Origin: Flavobacterium beibuense F44-8
Lineage (GTDB): Bacteria; Bacteroidota; Bacteroidia; Flavobacteriales; Flavobacteriaceae
DNA: 64,000 nt
NCBI RefSeq assembly: GCF_000769915.1
Contig: NZ_JRLV01000007.1
Coordinates: 156,362-220,361, forward strand
Direction: 5' to 3'
Below the pieces are notes generated by a model. That model saw nothing but the letters and a program-made list of their open reading frames with translations. It did no database searches and had not been told where the DNA came from. The position numbers and the translations under genes were made by a program. Positions 27,935 through 36,622 of the stretch are shown piece after piece (position 1 is the first letter of the stretch; each line of letters opens with the position of its first letter).

Positions 27935-28018
27935 AAATATGCATTTTCTTTCTCTGCACTGAGAAAACAAAAAAATCATATAAACTTCCTCATAGATAAT
28001 CTTTCAAATTATTTAAAA

Positions 28019-30643
28019 ATGAAATTTAATACGCTTTATATATTCCTGTTCTTTCTGTATGCAAATATTGGCCTTTCGGCATTTGCACAGAATCAGCAAT
28101 ATCCGTTTCAGGACTACAACTTAACTTTTGAGGAAAGAGTAAATGATCTTGTTGGCAGACTAACCCTTGAAGAAAAAGTATCACAAATGCTTAATTCTTC
28201 TCCTGCTATCGAGCGTCTTGGCATACCAGCTTACGACTGGTGGAATGAAACACTTCATGGTGTGGCTCGTACTCCCTATAATGTAACAGTATACCCTCAG
28301 GCAATAGCTATGGCTGCCACTTTTGACAAAGATGCACTTTTTACAATGGCCGATTTTTCGGCCACAGAAGGACGCGCCATATATAATATTGCGCTGGAAA
28401 CAGGACAAAACAAAGAGCGCTATTTGGGACTTACCTACTGGACTCCAAATATTAATATATTTAGAGATCCACGCTGGGGACGCGGACAGGAAACCTATGG
28501 AGAGGATCCTTTTTTAACAGCACAGTTGGGTGATGCTTTTGTAAGAGGACTACAGGGTGATGATCCTAAATATCTAAAGGCTGCTGCCTGTGCTAAGCAT
28601 TATGCGGTGCATAGTGGTCCCGAACCCCTTCGGCATACTTTTGATGTTGATGTTAGTCCGTATGAATTATGGGACACCTATTTACCTGCTTTCAAAAAAT
28701 TGGTGACCGAATCTGATGTGGCGGGAGTTATGTGTGCTTATAATGCATTCAGAACACAACCGTGTTGTGCCAGTAATACCCTAATGATTGATATTTTACG
28801 TAACCAATGGGGGTTTACAGGATATGTTACCTCTGATTGTTGGGCCATTGATGACTTTTTTAAACATCACAAAACACATCCAAATGCTGAATTAGCATCA
28901 GCAGATGCTGTATTTCACGGTACAGATCTGGAATGTGGAACAGATGTATATCTTTCACTAATCGAAGCGGTAAAAAACGGTGAGATTACCGAAGAGCAAA
29001 TAGATGTTTCCGTAAAAAGATTATTCATGATTCGGTTTCGCTTAGGGATGTTCGACCCGGTATCTATGGTAAAATATGCAAAAACACCAACATCTGTACT
29101 GGAAAGTAAACCTCATTCAGACCATGCATTAAAAATGGCAAGAGAATCTATAGTGCTGCTTAAAAATGAAAACAAAACACTCCCTTTAAGTAAAAAACTA
29201 AAAAAAATAGTGGTTTTAGGTCCAAATGCTGATAACAAAATAGCCATACTGGGTAATTATAACGGAACCCCATCAAGAACAACCACTGTACTACAAGGTA
29301 TAAAAGACAAACTTCCTAAAGACTGTGAAGTAATTTTTGATAAGGCTGTTAACTTTACAGATAACACCATTCTTGAATATAATAATCTTAATGACCAATA
29401 TTTTTATGATGGTAAAAATGGGTTTAAGGCAGAATATTATAATAATGTCCTTTTACAAGGGAATCCTATTGTAAAAATGGAAAAAAGGCCTGATTATAAC
29501 TGGCAGGAAGGGCAAACTGTTATAAACGACACTAAAGCCTACAATTTTTCTGTTCGCTTTACTACTGATTTTAAACCTCAGGCAGACGGCACTGTAGTGT
29601 TTGAACTGGAGGCTGACGATGGTTATCGCTTTATTGTAAACGGGAAAACTGTTATTGATGCATGGGACAGAAACAGATGGGGAGCAAAAACTTATGAATT
29701 AATTGTAAAAAAAGATTCTGTTTACAACTTACAGATAGAGTACTGGCAAGGAAAAGGAAAAGCTAATGTAAGGTTCAGCACAGGTAAATATACTAATACC
29801 AGTTTTGAAAATATTGCTGACCGCTATAAGGATGCCGATGCTTTTATTTTTACAGGAGGTATATCACCTCAACTGGAGGGTGAAGAAATGGAAGTTAATT
29901 ACACGGGGTTTGAAGGCGGTGACCGCACCTCTATTTTACTGCCGGAAATACAGACAGAGCTAATGAAGGCATTACAAAAAACGGGGAAACCTGTAATTTT
30001 TGTAATGATGACCGGAAGTGCCATAGCGACTCCCTGGGAATCAGAAAACATACCTGCTATTATAAACTGCTGGTATGGCGGACAGGATGCCGGCACAGCC
30101 GTAGCTGATATCCTTTTTGGAGATTATAATCCGTCCGGTAGGTTACCTGTAACTTTTTACAGAGATGATAAGGACCTCCCTGTATTTACAGATTACAGTA
30201 TGAAAAACCGTACCTACAGATATTTTTCCGGAAAACCTCTCTACGGTTTTGGGTTTGGGCTAAGCTATTCGTCTTTTGCTTATGAGCACTTAAATATACC
30301 TACAGAAATAAATAAAGGAAAAGAAGTTGAAATATCAGTAAAAATAACTAATACAGGAGCTATACAAGGAGATGAAGTTGCCCAGTTATACCTGATAAAT
30401 AAAAACAAAGAAATAAAAACAGCCTTAAAAGTCCTTAAAGGATTTGAGAGAATTAACCTAAAATCGGGAGAATCTAAAACCGTAATCTTTAAACTTACAC
30501 CTCAAGACCTTACCTATGTTACCCCTAACGGAGAATTAAAGCCATTATATGGTGAATTAGATATTGCTGTTGGAGGCCATCAACCGGGAGAACCCAATAA
30601 GAGTACCAGTAACATGGTAACCAAAACGATTTATATAAATTAA
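28019..30643 (+). CDS. GH3 beta-xylosidase with PA14 insert
   Basis: The start at 28019 gives 874 residues and a proper signal peptide (MKFNTLYIFLFFLYANIGLS..., ends AFAQ). The frame opens upstream at 27896 but that leader has no signal character. GH3 blocks are clear: RLTLEEKVSQML, WWNETLHGVAR, FRDPRWGRGQETYGEDP, KHYAVHSGPE and the nucleophile Asp in GYVTSDCWAIDD. A PA14-like domain (GFKAEYYNNVLLQG to NVRFSTG) is inserted in the second GH3 domain, and a fibronectin-III-like domain ends the protein. WWNE and SDCWAIDD fit xylosidases more than glucosidases. It would release xylose from short oligosaccharides in the periplasm. Confidence 0.93.
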   Translation: MKFNTLYIFLFFLYANIGLSAFAQNQQYPFQDYNLTFEERVNDLVGRLTLEEKVSQMLNSSPAIERLGIPAYDWWNETLHGVARTPYNVTVYPQAIAMAATFDKDALFTMADFSATEGRAIYNIALETGQNKERYLGLTYWTPNINIFRDPRWGRGQETYGEDPFLTAQLGDAFVRGLQGDDPKYLKAAACAKHYAVHSGPEPLRHTFDVDVSPYELWDTYLPAFKKLVTESDVAGVMCAYNAFRTQPCCASNTLMIDILRNQWGFTGYVTSDCWAIDDFFKHHKTHPNAELASADAVFHGTDLECGTDVYLSLIEAVKNGEITEEQIDVSVKRLFMIRFRLGMFDPVSMVKYAKTPTSVLESKPHSDHALKMARESIVLLKNENKTLPLSKKLKKIVVLGPNADNKIAILGNYNGTPSRTTTVLQGIKDKLPKDCEVIFDKAVNFTDNTILEYNNLNDQYFYDGKNGFKAEYYNNVLLQGNPIVKMEKRPDYNWQEGQTVINDTKAYNFSVRFTTDFKPQADGTVVFELEADDGYRFIVNGKTVIDAWDRNRWGAKTYELIVKKDSVYNLQIEYWQGKGKANVRFSTGKYTNTSFENIADRYKDADAFIFTGGISPQLEGEEMEVNYTGFEGGDRTSILLPEIQTELMKALQKTGKPVIFVMMTGSAIATPWESENIPAIINCWYGGQDAGTAVADILFGDYNPSGRLPVTFYRDDKDLPVFTDYSMKNRTYRYFSGKPLYGFGFGLSYSSFAYEHLNIPTEINKGKEVEISVKITNTGAIQGDEVAQLYLINKNKEIKTALKVLKGFERINLKSGESKTVIFKLTPQDLTYVTPNGELKPLYGELDIAVGGHQPGEPNKSTSNMVTKTIYIN

Positions 30644-30715
30644 AAAATACTGTTTAGAGAAACAGTTACAGTAACATAACTTTTAAATAGTTAGAAGTTA
30701 GTTAGCGTTCGTTAA

Positions 30716-30749
30716 AAAGCCTGTAGGATTGAGCTCCCTACAGGCTTTG
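30716..30749. terminator. bidirectional terminator between GH3 and GH10 genes
   Basis: AAAGCCTGTAGG (30716-30727) pairs with CCTACAGGCTTT (30737-30748) over a nine-base loop. A and T runs on the two sides let it work for both convergent genes. Confidence 0.85.
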
Positions 30750-30770
30750 CTATTTACTAATCAAAACTAT

Positions 30771-31943
30771 TTATTTTGCAGTATCTAGTATTGCTTTTGC
30801 TACCTCTTTTTTAAGGGTGTAGTCCCTGTTAAAAGGTAAAGGATAATTGGTTCTACCTCTAACAGGCCAGTTATTTAACCAAGTATCAGCATCGGAGAGC
30901 CCCCAAAAAGTAATCCTGTCAATATGTTTTTCATATTTTACGAATAACTTAAATATACTTCCGTAGCGTTGTGCCAAACGGTTTTCTACTTCTGTAGGTA
31001 ACCCGTCTGCATATGGGTTAAGTTCTTCTTTATATATTTCAGAATTAGCCACATCTGCTGTAGCATCTGCATTTGCTTCAGGCAATACAGAAATATCCAG
31101 CTCAGTAAAATTTACATTTACCCCGGCTTTTATAAAATCCTGTATTGTAGCCTCAATATCCTGTAAAGAGGCACGATCTAAATTATAGTGTCCCTGTTCC
31201 CCTACTGCTTTTATTGGTATTCCTTTTTCCTTTAAACTATTAACTATCTTAATTGCCCCGCTTCGTTTTTCTGTCTTATATAAATTATAATCATTGTAAT
31301 ACAGTTCAGCTTCAGGATCTGCCGCATGGGCAAATTCAAAAGCTTTTTCTATATAGTCATCCCCTATTATAGTTCTCCATTTAGAATCTCTTAAAGAACC
31401 ATCTTCATTAAGGGCTTCATTAACAACATCCCATCCTTTTATCTTCCCTTTATATCGGGAAACTACTGTATCTATATGGTCTTTCATTCGCTTAAGTAAC
31501 TCCTCACGGGTAAGTAAATTTTCTTGTTCATCGGTAAATACCCAATCAGGTGTTTGCGAATGCCAAACTAAAGTATGCCCTATAATGAACATGTCCGACT
31601 CCGTTCCTGTTTTTACATAACTATCAGCAGGATCAAAATTATAAATTCCCTGTGAAGGGTGGATGTTCTCCCATTTAAGATCGTTCTCCGGACTGATACT
31701 ATTAAAGTATTGCTTTATAAGAGTAGTTTCCTTTTCATTTTTTTGCAAGGCTTGTCTACGGTTTATTGCTACCCCTATATAGAATTTATCCTTAAAAGCA
31801 TCTTTAAATGTTTTCCCCATGGTATCATCCTTAACCTCAGCACCATGTTTACAGGAAAACAACAGTATTGAGCACAAACCTACAGCAGTGATTAAACCAA
31901 TTTTCCTTATGCTTTTCCTTATGCTTTTACTTATATACATCAC
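30771..31943 (-). CDS. GH10 endo-beta-1,4-xylanase lipoprotein
   Basis: The 390-residue enzyme carries a lipobox (LLFSC, Cys31), so it is probably anchored in the outer membrane. The GH10 acid/base Glu176 lies in GWDVVNEALNE and the nucleophile Glu281 in NFTELDISV. GHTLVWHSQTP and GLSDADTWLNN are further family blocks. It cuts the xylan main chain and would make the oligosaccharides taken up by SusC/SusD. It is the third gene of xylA-GH43-GH10, 14 bases after GH43. The first residues contain a small repeat (KSIRKSIRK). Confidence 0.95.
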   Translation of the reverse strand: MMYISKSIRKSIRKIGLITAVGLCSILLFSCKHGAEVKDDTMGKTFKDAFKDKFYIGVAINRRQALQKNEKETTLIKQYFNSISPENDLKWENIHPSQGIYNFDPADSYVKTGTESDMFIIGHTLVWHSQTPDWVFTDEQENLLTREELLKRMKDHIDTVVSRYKGKIKGWDVVNEALNEDGSLRDSKWRTIIGDDYIEKAFEFAHAADPEAELYYNDYNLYKTEKRSGAIKIVNSLKEKGIPIKAVGEQGHYNLDRASLQDIEATIQDFIKAGVNVNFTELDISVLPEANADATADVANSEIYKEELNPYADGLPTEVENRLAQRYGSIFKLFVKYEKHIDRITFWGLSDADTWLNNWPVRGRTNYPLPFNRDYTLKKEVAKAILDTAK

Positions 31944-31957
31944 TAATTATCTTTTTA

Positions 31958-33061
31958 TTACGGATTAATTAATTCCAAACTACCATCAGCATTATGAGTC
32001 AGTTCTGTCACCTTTACATTGCGAAGATGAGTTTTACCTGATAGTTGCGTATCATGATAAAAGATGTACCATTTTCCGTTAATTTCAACTATTGAATGGT
32101 GGGTTGTCCAACCCTGTACAGGGGTCATAAAATGTCCTCCATAAACAAATGGCCCGGTAGGCTTGTCTGATGTTGCATAAGCAAGGTAATGAGTATCTCC
32201 TGTAGAATATGTAAAATAATATTTGTTATTGTATTTATGCATCCATGAACCTTCAAAAAACCTTCTTTCATGATCTGAAGTAAGAAGTGGTTTGCCATTA
32301 CTGTCATTAATAACAACATCCTGTACAGGTCCGTCAAAATGCAGCATGTCGTTAGAAAGTTTAACAACTTTACAACTTAGCGAAGGAATATTTGGGTCTT
32401 CTAAATCGGTTTTCGAACCATTTGCATCAAACTTGCCTGAAGCCCATTGCTGTAACTGACCTCCCCAAATGCCTCCGAAATACATATAAGATGTTCCGTC
32501 GTTATCGGTAAACACAGCAGGATCTATACTAAAGCTTCCTTTTATTGGCTCTTTTTCGGGTGTAAAAGGACCTTGCGGAGATTTACTGGTAGCCACTCCA
32601 ATTCTAAATACATCATCTTTATCCTTTACAGGAAAATACAGGTAATATGTTCCGTTTTTATATGCTGCATCCGGAGCCCATAATTGTCGCCCGGCCCAGG
32701 GAATATCTTTAATATCGAGTGCAATACCATGATCAGTAACCTTTCCGCCTATACTATCCATCGATAAAACATGATAATCTCTCATATCAAAATGGTCGCC
32801 ATTATCATTTTCAGGAATACCGGCATCAATATCATGAGAAGGATAAATATATATTTTGCCATCAAACACGTGTGCTGAGGGATCTGCGGTATAAATATGA
32901 GAAACCAAAGGCTGAGTTAAAAATTCTTTTTCTGTTGTCTCTTTTGTTTCCTCTACATTAACTTCTTTCTCCTTTTCCTCTTTACAGGAAGTAAATGTTA
33001 CTAGTGAAGCTGCCGATATAATTGCTACATACGATGTTAGTGTGTATTTTTTTTTGTTCAT
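31958..33061 (-). CDS. GH43 beta-xylosidase/alpha-L-arabinofuranosidase lipoprotein
   Basis: The 367-residue protein has a lipoprotein signal (VTFTSCKEE, Cys26) with an acidic linker before the five-blade GH43 propeller. The catalytic base is the Asp in YTADPSAHV, the pKa-tuning Asp is in SIDPAVF, and the acid Glu is in RRFFEGSWMH. Substrate block IPWAGRQLWAPDA fits members acting on arabinoxylan or xylo-oligosaccharides, but the exact subfamily cannot be set by eye. It sits between xylA and the GH10 gene and is co-transcribed with the latter. Confidence 0.9.
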   Translation of the reverse strand: MNKKKYTLTSYVAIISAASLVTFTSCKEEKEKEVNVEETKETTEKEFLTQPLVSHIYTADPSAHVFDGKIYIYPSHDIDAGIPENDNGDHFDMRDYHVLSMDSIGGKVTDHGIALDIKDIPWAGRQLWAPDAAYKNGTYYLYFPVKDKDDVFRIGVATSKSPQGPFTPEKEPIKGSFSIDPAVFTDNDGTSYMYFGGIWGGQLQQWASGKFDANGSKTDLEDPNIPSLSCKVVKLSNDMLHFDGPVQDVVINDSNGKPLLTSDHERRFFEGSWMHKYNNKYYFTYSTGDTHYLAYATSDKPTGPFVYGGHFMTPVQGWTTHHSIVEINGKWYIFYHDTQLSGKTHLRNVKVTELTHNADGSLELINP

Positions 33062-33089
33062 TATAGATTTTAGTTTTAGTTGATAAAAG

Positions 33090-33123
33090 AAACCACTTTA
33101 AATAAAAATATTTAAAGTGGTTT
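33090..33123 (-). terminator. hairpin between xylA and the GH43 gene
   Basis: A perfect 15-base-pair stem (AAACCACTTTAAATA at 33090-33104 with its complement at 33109-33123) around an AAAA loop lies directly after the xylA stop. Read leftward it is followed by TCTTTT. It may be a partial terminator or an mRNA-stabilising 3' structure that lets xylA be expressed above the downstream genes. Confidence 0.7.
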
Positions 33124-33129
33124 AAAAGT

Positions 33130-34452
33130 TTAATATGCATTTGCTATTATCTGTTCAAATAATTCCTGCCTGCCACTTCTTGGTTTAGGATTCCCATTTT
33201 CACGGGCTATGTCACTAAGATTTTGAAGCTTAAGCTTGCCATTTTCAAATGCTGCACCGTTACCACTGTCAAATGACATATATCGAGTGGCTTTTAATTC
33301 GCTATAGTTAGTATTGTTAAGTATATGGTCTGCACAAATAAGCCCTCTTGCAAAAACATCCATACCACTTATATGAGCAATAAACTTATCTTCATAATCT
33401 ATTGAGTTACGGCGAACTTTTGCGTCAAAATTTATCCCTCCGCCTTTTACTCCTCCGTTTTGTAAAAACACCAGCATAGCCTGTGTTATCTCATAAATAT
33501 CTATAGGAAACTGGTCGGTATCCCAGCCGTTTTGATAATCGCCCCTATTGGCATCTATACTTCCAAGCATACCTGCATTAGCAGCAACCTGAAGCTCGTG
33601 TTCAAAGGTATGCCCTGCCAGTGTAGCATGGTTTACCTCTATATTTAATTTAAAGTCATCTTGTAAACCAAATTTGTTAAGAAACCCTATACATGTGGCC
33701 GCATCAAAATCATACTGATGCTTCATGGGTTCCATAGGTTTAGGCTCAATAAAGAAAGAACCTTTAAAACCTTCATTACGTGCATAATCCCTACACATGG
33801 CAAGAAACATTGCCAAATGTTCCTGCTCACGTTTCATGTCGGTATTTAAAAGGCTCATATAACCTTCACGACCTCCCCAAAACACATATCCTTCACCATT
33901 TAAGGCTATGGTTGCATCTATAGCTATTTTAGCCTGCCCTCCGGCATGAGCTACCACATCAAAGTCGGGGTTGGTTGAGGCTCCGTTCATATATCGCGGA
34001 TTACTGAAAAGGTTACTTGTTCCCCAAAGCAGTTTTATTCCTGTTTCCTTTTGTTTTTCCTTTGCATAAGCTACCATTGCCTGTACTCGCTGTTCAAACT
34101 CTGCAAGTGTTGGAGCTTCGTCTACAAGATCTACATCATGAAAACAATAATAAGGAAGACCAAGTTTTTCCATAAACTCAAAACCTGCATCCATCTTGTC
34201 TTTTGCCCGGGCTATGGCATCTTCCTTTGAATTCCATGAATTTTTTATTGTACCCGGACCAAAGGGATCATCACCCGTATTACAGAGGGTGTGCCAGTAG
34301 GCCATCGCAAATTTAAAATGTTCTTTAAGTGATTTTCCGGCAACTATTCGGCTCTCGTCATACCATTTAAAAGCAAGCGGATTATCGCTATCCCTTCCTT
34401 CAAACTGTATCTTATCTACAGTCTTAAAATAAACCTGTTTTGTAGTGTTCAT
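33130..34452 (-). CDS. xylA: xylose isomerase
   Basis: From the ATG at 34452 the protein has 440 residues, the standard length for class II xylose isomerases. An ATG seven codons upstream (34473) is also possible. Active-site His in [26 protein letters not shown], metal ligands in [14 protein letters not shown] and [25 protein letters not shown] and WDTDQFP are all present. It converts xylose to xylulose in the cytoplasm. No xylulokinase or xylose permease gene is present in the window, so those must be elsewhere. The gene diverges from the acetylesterase operon across a LacI-type site. Confidence 0.97.
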   Translation of the reverse strand: MNTTKQVYFKTVDKIQFEGRDSDNPLAFKWYDESRIVAGKSLKEHFKFAMAYWHTLCNTGDDPFGPGTIKNSWNSKEDAIARAKDKMDAGFEFMEKLGLPYYCFHDVDLVDEAPTLAEFEQRVQAMVAYAKEKQKETGIKLLWGTSNLFSNPRYMNGASTNPDFDVVAHAGGQAKIAIDATIALNGEGYVFWGGREGYMSLLNTDMKREQEHLAMFLAMCRDYARNEGFKGSFFIEPKPMEPMKHQYDFDAATCIGFLNKFGLQDDFKLNIEVNHATLAGHTFEHELQVAANAGMLGSIDANRGDYQNGWDTDQFPIDIYEITQAMLVFLQNGGVKGGGINFDAKVRRNSIDYEDKFIAHISGMDVFARGLICADHILNNTNYSELKATRYMSFDSGNGAAFENGKLKLQNLSDIARENGNPKPRSGRQELFEQIIANAY

Positions 34453-34543
34453 ATTTTTAGTGGATTGTAACATTCTTGAAAATAAGTACTTATTCTCAAA
34501 AGTAAGTGTACTATTCCTAAAGCCTTAGAAGTAAGAATGAAAA

Positions 34544-34562
34544 TTTACGAAAACGTTTTCTG
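34544..34562. promoter_or_regulatory. LacI-type operator between xylA and the acetylesterase gene
   Basis: TTTACGAAAACGTTTTCTG is centred on CG (34553-34554), and AAAACGTTTT is a perfect palindrome. It lies about 90 bases before xylA and about 120 before the esterase start, so it fits the same regulator as the sites at 11466, 22836 and 27866. Confidence 0.62.
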
Positions 34563-34682
34563 TATCTTTTATTGATATTGCAAGACAAACTGATTAAAAA
34601 AAATAACTTTACAAATAATGCTTTTTATCTTATTCGTTTAACTCCAAATTCATAAATATTTAAAATTTAAACCAACTAAACT

Positions 34683-36587
34683 ATGAGAAAAGCCCTGCTT
34701 TTATTTTTCACTCTTATACTTTCAATTTCCGCTAAAGCACAGATAAAACTTCCTGAGATAGTAAGCAATGGTATGGTATTACAAAGAGAAGAACCTATAA
34801 ATATTTGGGGTTGGGCAGCTCCTAACGAAAAAGTAATAGTTCGGTTTAACAATAAGAAATACAAAACCATTACTGCAAAAAACGGTGTATGGAAAGTTAC
34901 CCTGTCTCCTATTAGGGCTGGAGGTCCGTATAGTATGGAAATTGAAGGCAGTAATAAAATTATACTTAATGATATTCTTGTTGGTGATGTGTGGCTTTGT
35001 TCAGGTCAGTCTAATATGGTACATCAAATGCGTTTACATAATGTGCTTTATGCCGATGAAATAGCAAATGCATCTTACAATGAAATAAGGCAGTTTTTTG
35101 TTCCTAATACAGTAAATCTTTCAGGTCCTCAAACAAAACTTCCCGAAAGCTCATGGAAAAAAGCTATAAATCCTGACGTTAATGAATTTTCGGCTGTTGC
35201 CTATTTTTTTGCTAAAGAATTATATCAAAAATATAAGGTGCCTATTGGAATTATCAATTCCAGCTGGGGCGGTACGCCTATTGAGGCATGGGTTAGTGAA
35301 AAAGGATTTAAGGAATTCCCTAATGTGCTTGAAACTATTAACAGAAACAAAGATACTTTATACATAAACAGCCAAAATACATTGCCGCAAGCTGAACCCC
35401 CTTTACCTAAAGATAAGGGGTTAGAAGAAAAATGGTTTGATACAATTTATAAACCTAAAGGATGGAGAAATATAGCCATACCCGGCTATTGGGAAGATCA
35501 GGGAATAAAAGGCTTAGACGGTACAGTATGGTACAGACGGGAAATTGACATTCCTGAAGCTATGACAAAGAAAGAAGCTATGGTGTTTTTAGGACGCATA
35601 GTAGATGCCGATGTATTATATATTAATGGTAAGCGAATTGGAAACACAACATATATGTATCCACAGCGTCGCTATCCTGTTGCAGATGATGTATTAAAGC
35701 CCGGTAAAAACCTTTTTGTTGTGCAGGTTACCAATAATTTTGGTAAAGGTGGTTTTGTACCCGACAAGCCCTATTATATTGTTGCAGGAAAAGATACAAT
35801 TGATCTTACCGGATACTGGCAATATAAAGTAGGAAGGGTAAATATGCCTTTTAATAAAAACTATAATAAAATAGCACTGCACTATCAGCCTACTGCTCTT
35901 TATAATGCTATGATTTCCCCTTTAATAAATTATAACATTAAAGGTTTTGTATGGTATCAGGGAGAAAGCAATACCGGAAATGCCAGTGAGTATTCAAAGC
36001 TGCAGGCTGCACTTATAGACGACTGGCGTAATAAATGGAATAAACAGCTTCCTTTTTTATACGTACAGCTTCCGGGATTTATGGACTATAACTACCTTCC
36101 TTCCGAAAGCCAATGGGCATTGTTTAGGGAAGAACAGGCTAAATCTTTATCAATACCAAAAACTGCAATGGCAGTAGCAATAGATTTAGGCGAATGGAAC
36201 GACATTCATCCTGACAGAAAAAAAGAAGTAGGTGAACGGCTAGCTTTAGCAGCAGAAAAAACGGCATATAATGAACCTGTAATAAGCTCTGGCCCTTCTT
36301 ACAAATCATTACAAATTAAGGGAAATAAAATAATAGTAAGCTTTAATAATACAGGGAATGGACTTTCCACAACTGATGGTGAGGCTCCATCTGAATTTGC
36401 CATTGCGGGAGCAGACAAAAATTTTGTTTGGGCAAAAACAAAAATTGAAGGAAATACAGTGATTTTATGGAATGAAAGCATTGAAAAACCATTGTATATA
36501 CGATATGCCTGGGCAGATAATCCTGTAAATCCTAATTTGATAAATAAGGAAAATTTACCGGCTGTACCTTTTCGAACTGATGAATAG
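34683..36587 (+). CDS. sialate-O-acetylesterase-like (acetylxylan) esterase
   Basis: The 634-residue secreted protein (signal ends SAKAQ) is an SGNH-type esterase. The nucleophile Ser lies in LCSGQSNM (about residue 112). Further blocks are INSSWGGTPIEAW, WYQGESNTGN, and the Asp/His pair in GEWNDIHPDRK. A galactose-binding-like jelly roll (PGYWEDQGIKGLDGTVWYRR to NLFVVQVTNNFG) is inserted, as in many Bacteroidota members. In this xylan setting it most likely strips acetyl groups from xylan, which clears the way for the xylanase and glucuronidases. Activity on sialic acid is improbable. It leads a two-gene operon with a GH43 gene. Confidence 0.85.
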   Translation: MRKALLLFFTLILSISAKAQIKLPEIVSNGMVLQREEPINIWGWAAPNEKVIVRFNNKKYKTITAKNGVWKVTLSPIRAGGPYSMEIEGSNKIILNDILVGDVWLCSGQSNMVHQMRLHNVLYADEIANASYNEIRQFFVPNTVNLSGPQTKLPESSWKKAINPDVNEFSAVAYFFAKELYQKYKVPIGIINSSWGGTPIEAWVSEKGFKEFPNVLETINRNKDTLYINSQNTLPQAEPPLPKDKGLEEKWFDTIYKPKGWRNIAIPGYWEDQGIKGLDGTVWYRREIDIPEAMTKKEAMVFLGRIVDADVLYINGKRIGNTTYMYPQRRYPVADDVLKPGKNLFVVQVTNNFGKGGFVPDKPYYIVAGKDTIDLTGYWQYKVGRVNMPFNKNYNKIALHYQPTALYNAMISPLINYNIKGFVWYQGESNTGNASEYSKLQAALIDDWRNKWNKQLPFLYVQLPGFMDYNYLPSESQWALFREEQAKSLSIPKTAMAVAIDLGEWNDIHPDRKKEVGERLALAAEKTAYNEPVISSGPSYKSLQIKGNKIIVSFNNTGNGLSTTDGEAPSEFAIAGADKNFVWAKTKIEGNTVILWNESIEKPLYIRYAWADNPVNPNLINKENLPAVPFRTDE

Positions 36588-36622
36588 TTTTATAAATATT
36601 TAAAAAATCTAATATTATTATT

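Noticed and set aside
27896..28018. 41-codon N-terminal extension of the GH3 protein
   Set aside because: It lacks signal-peptide features, while the ATG at 28019 begins a clear one; the extension would also overlap the -7-like promoter box.
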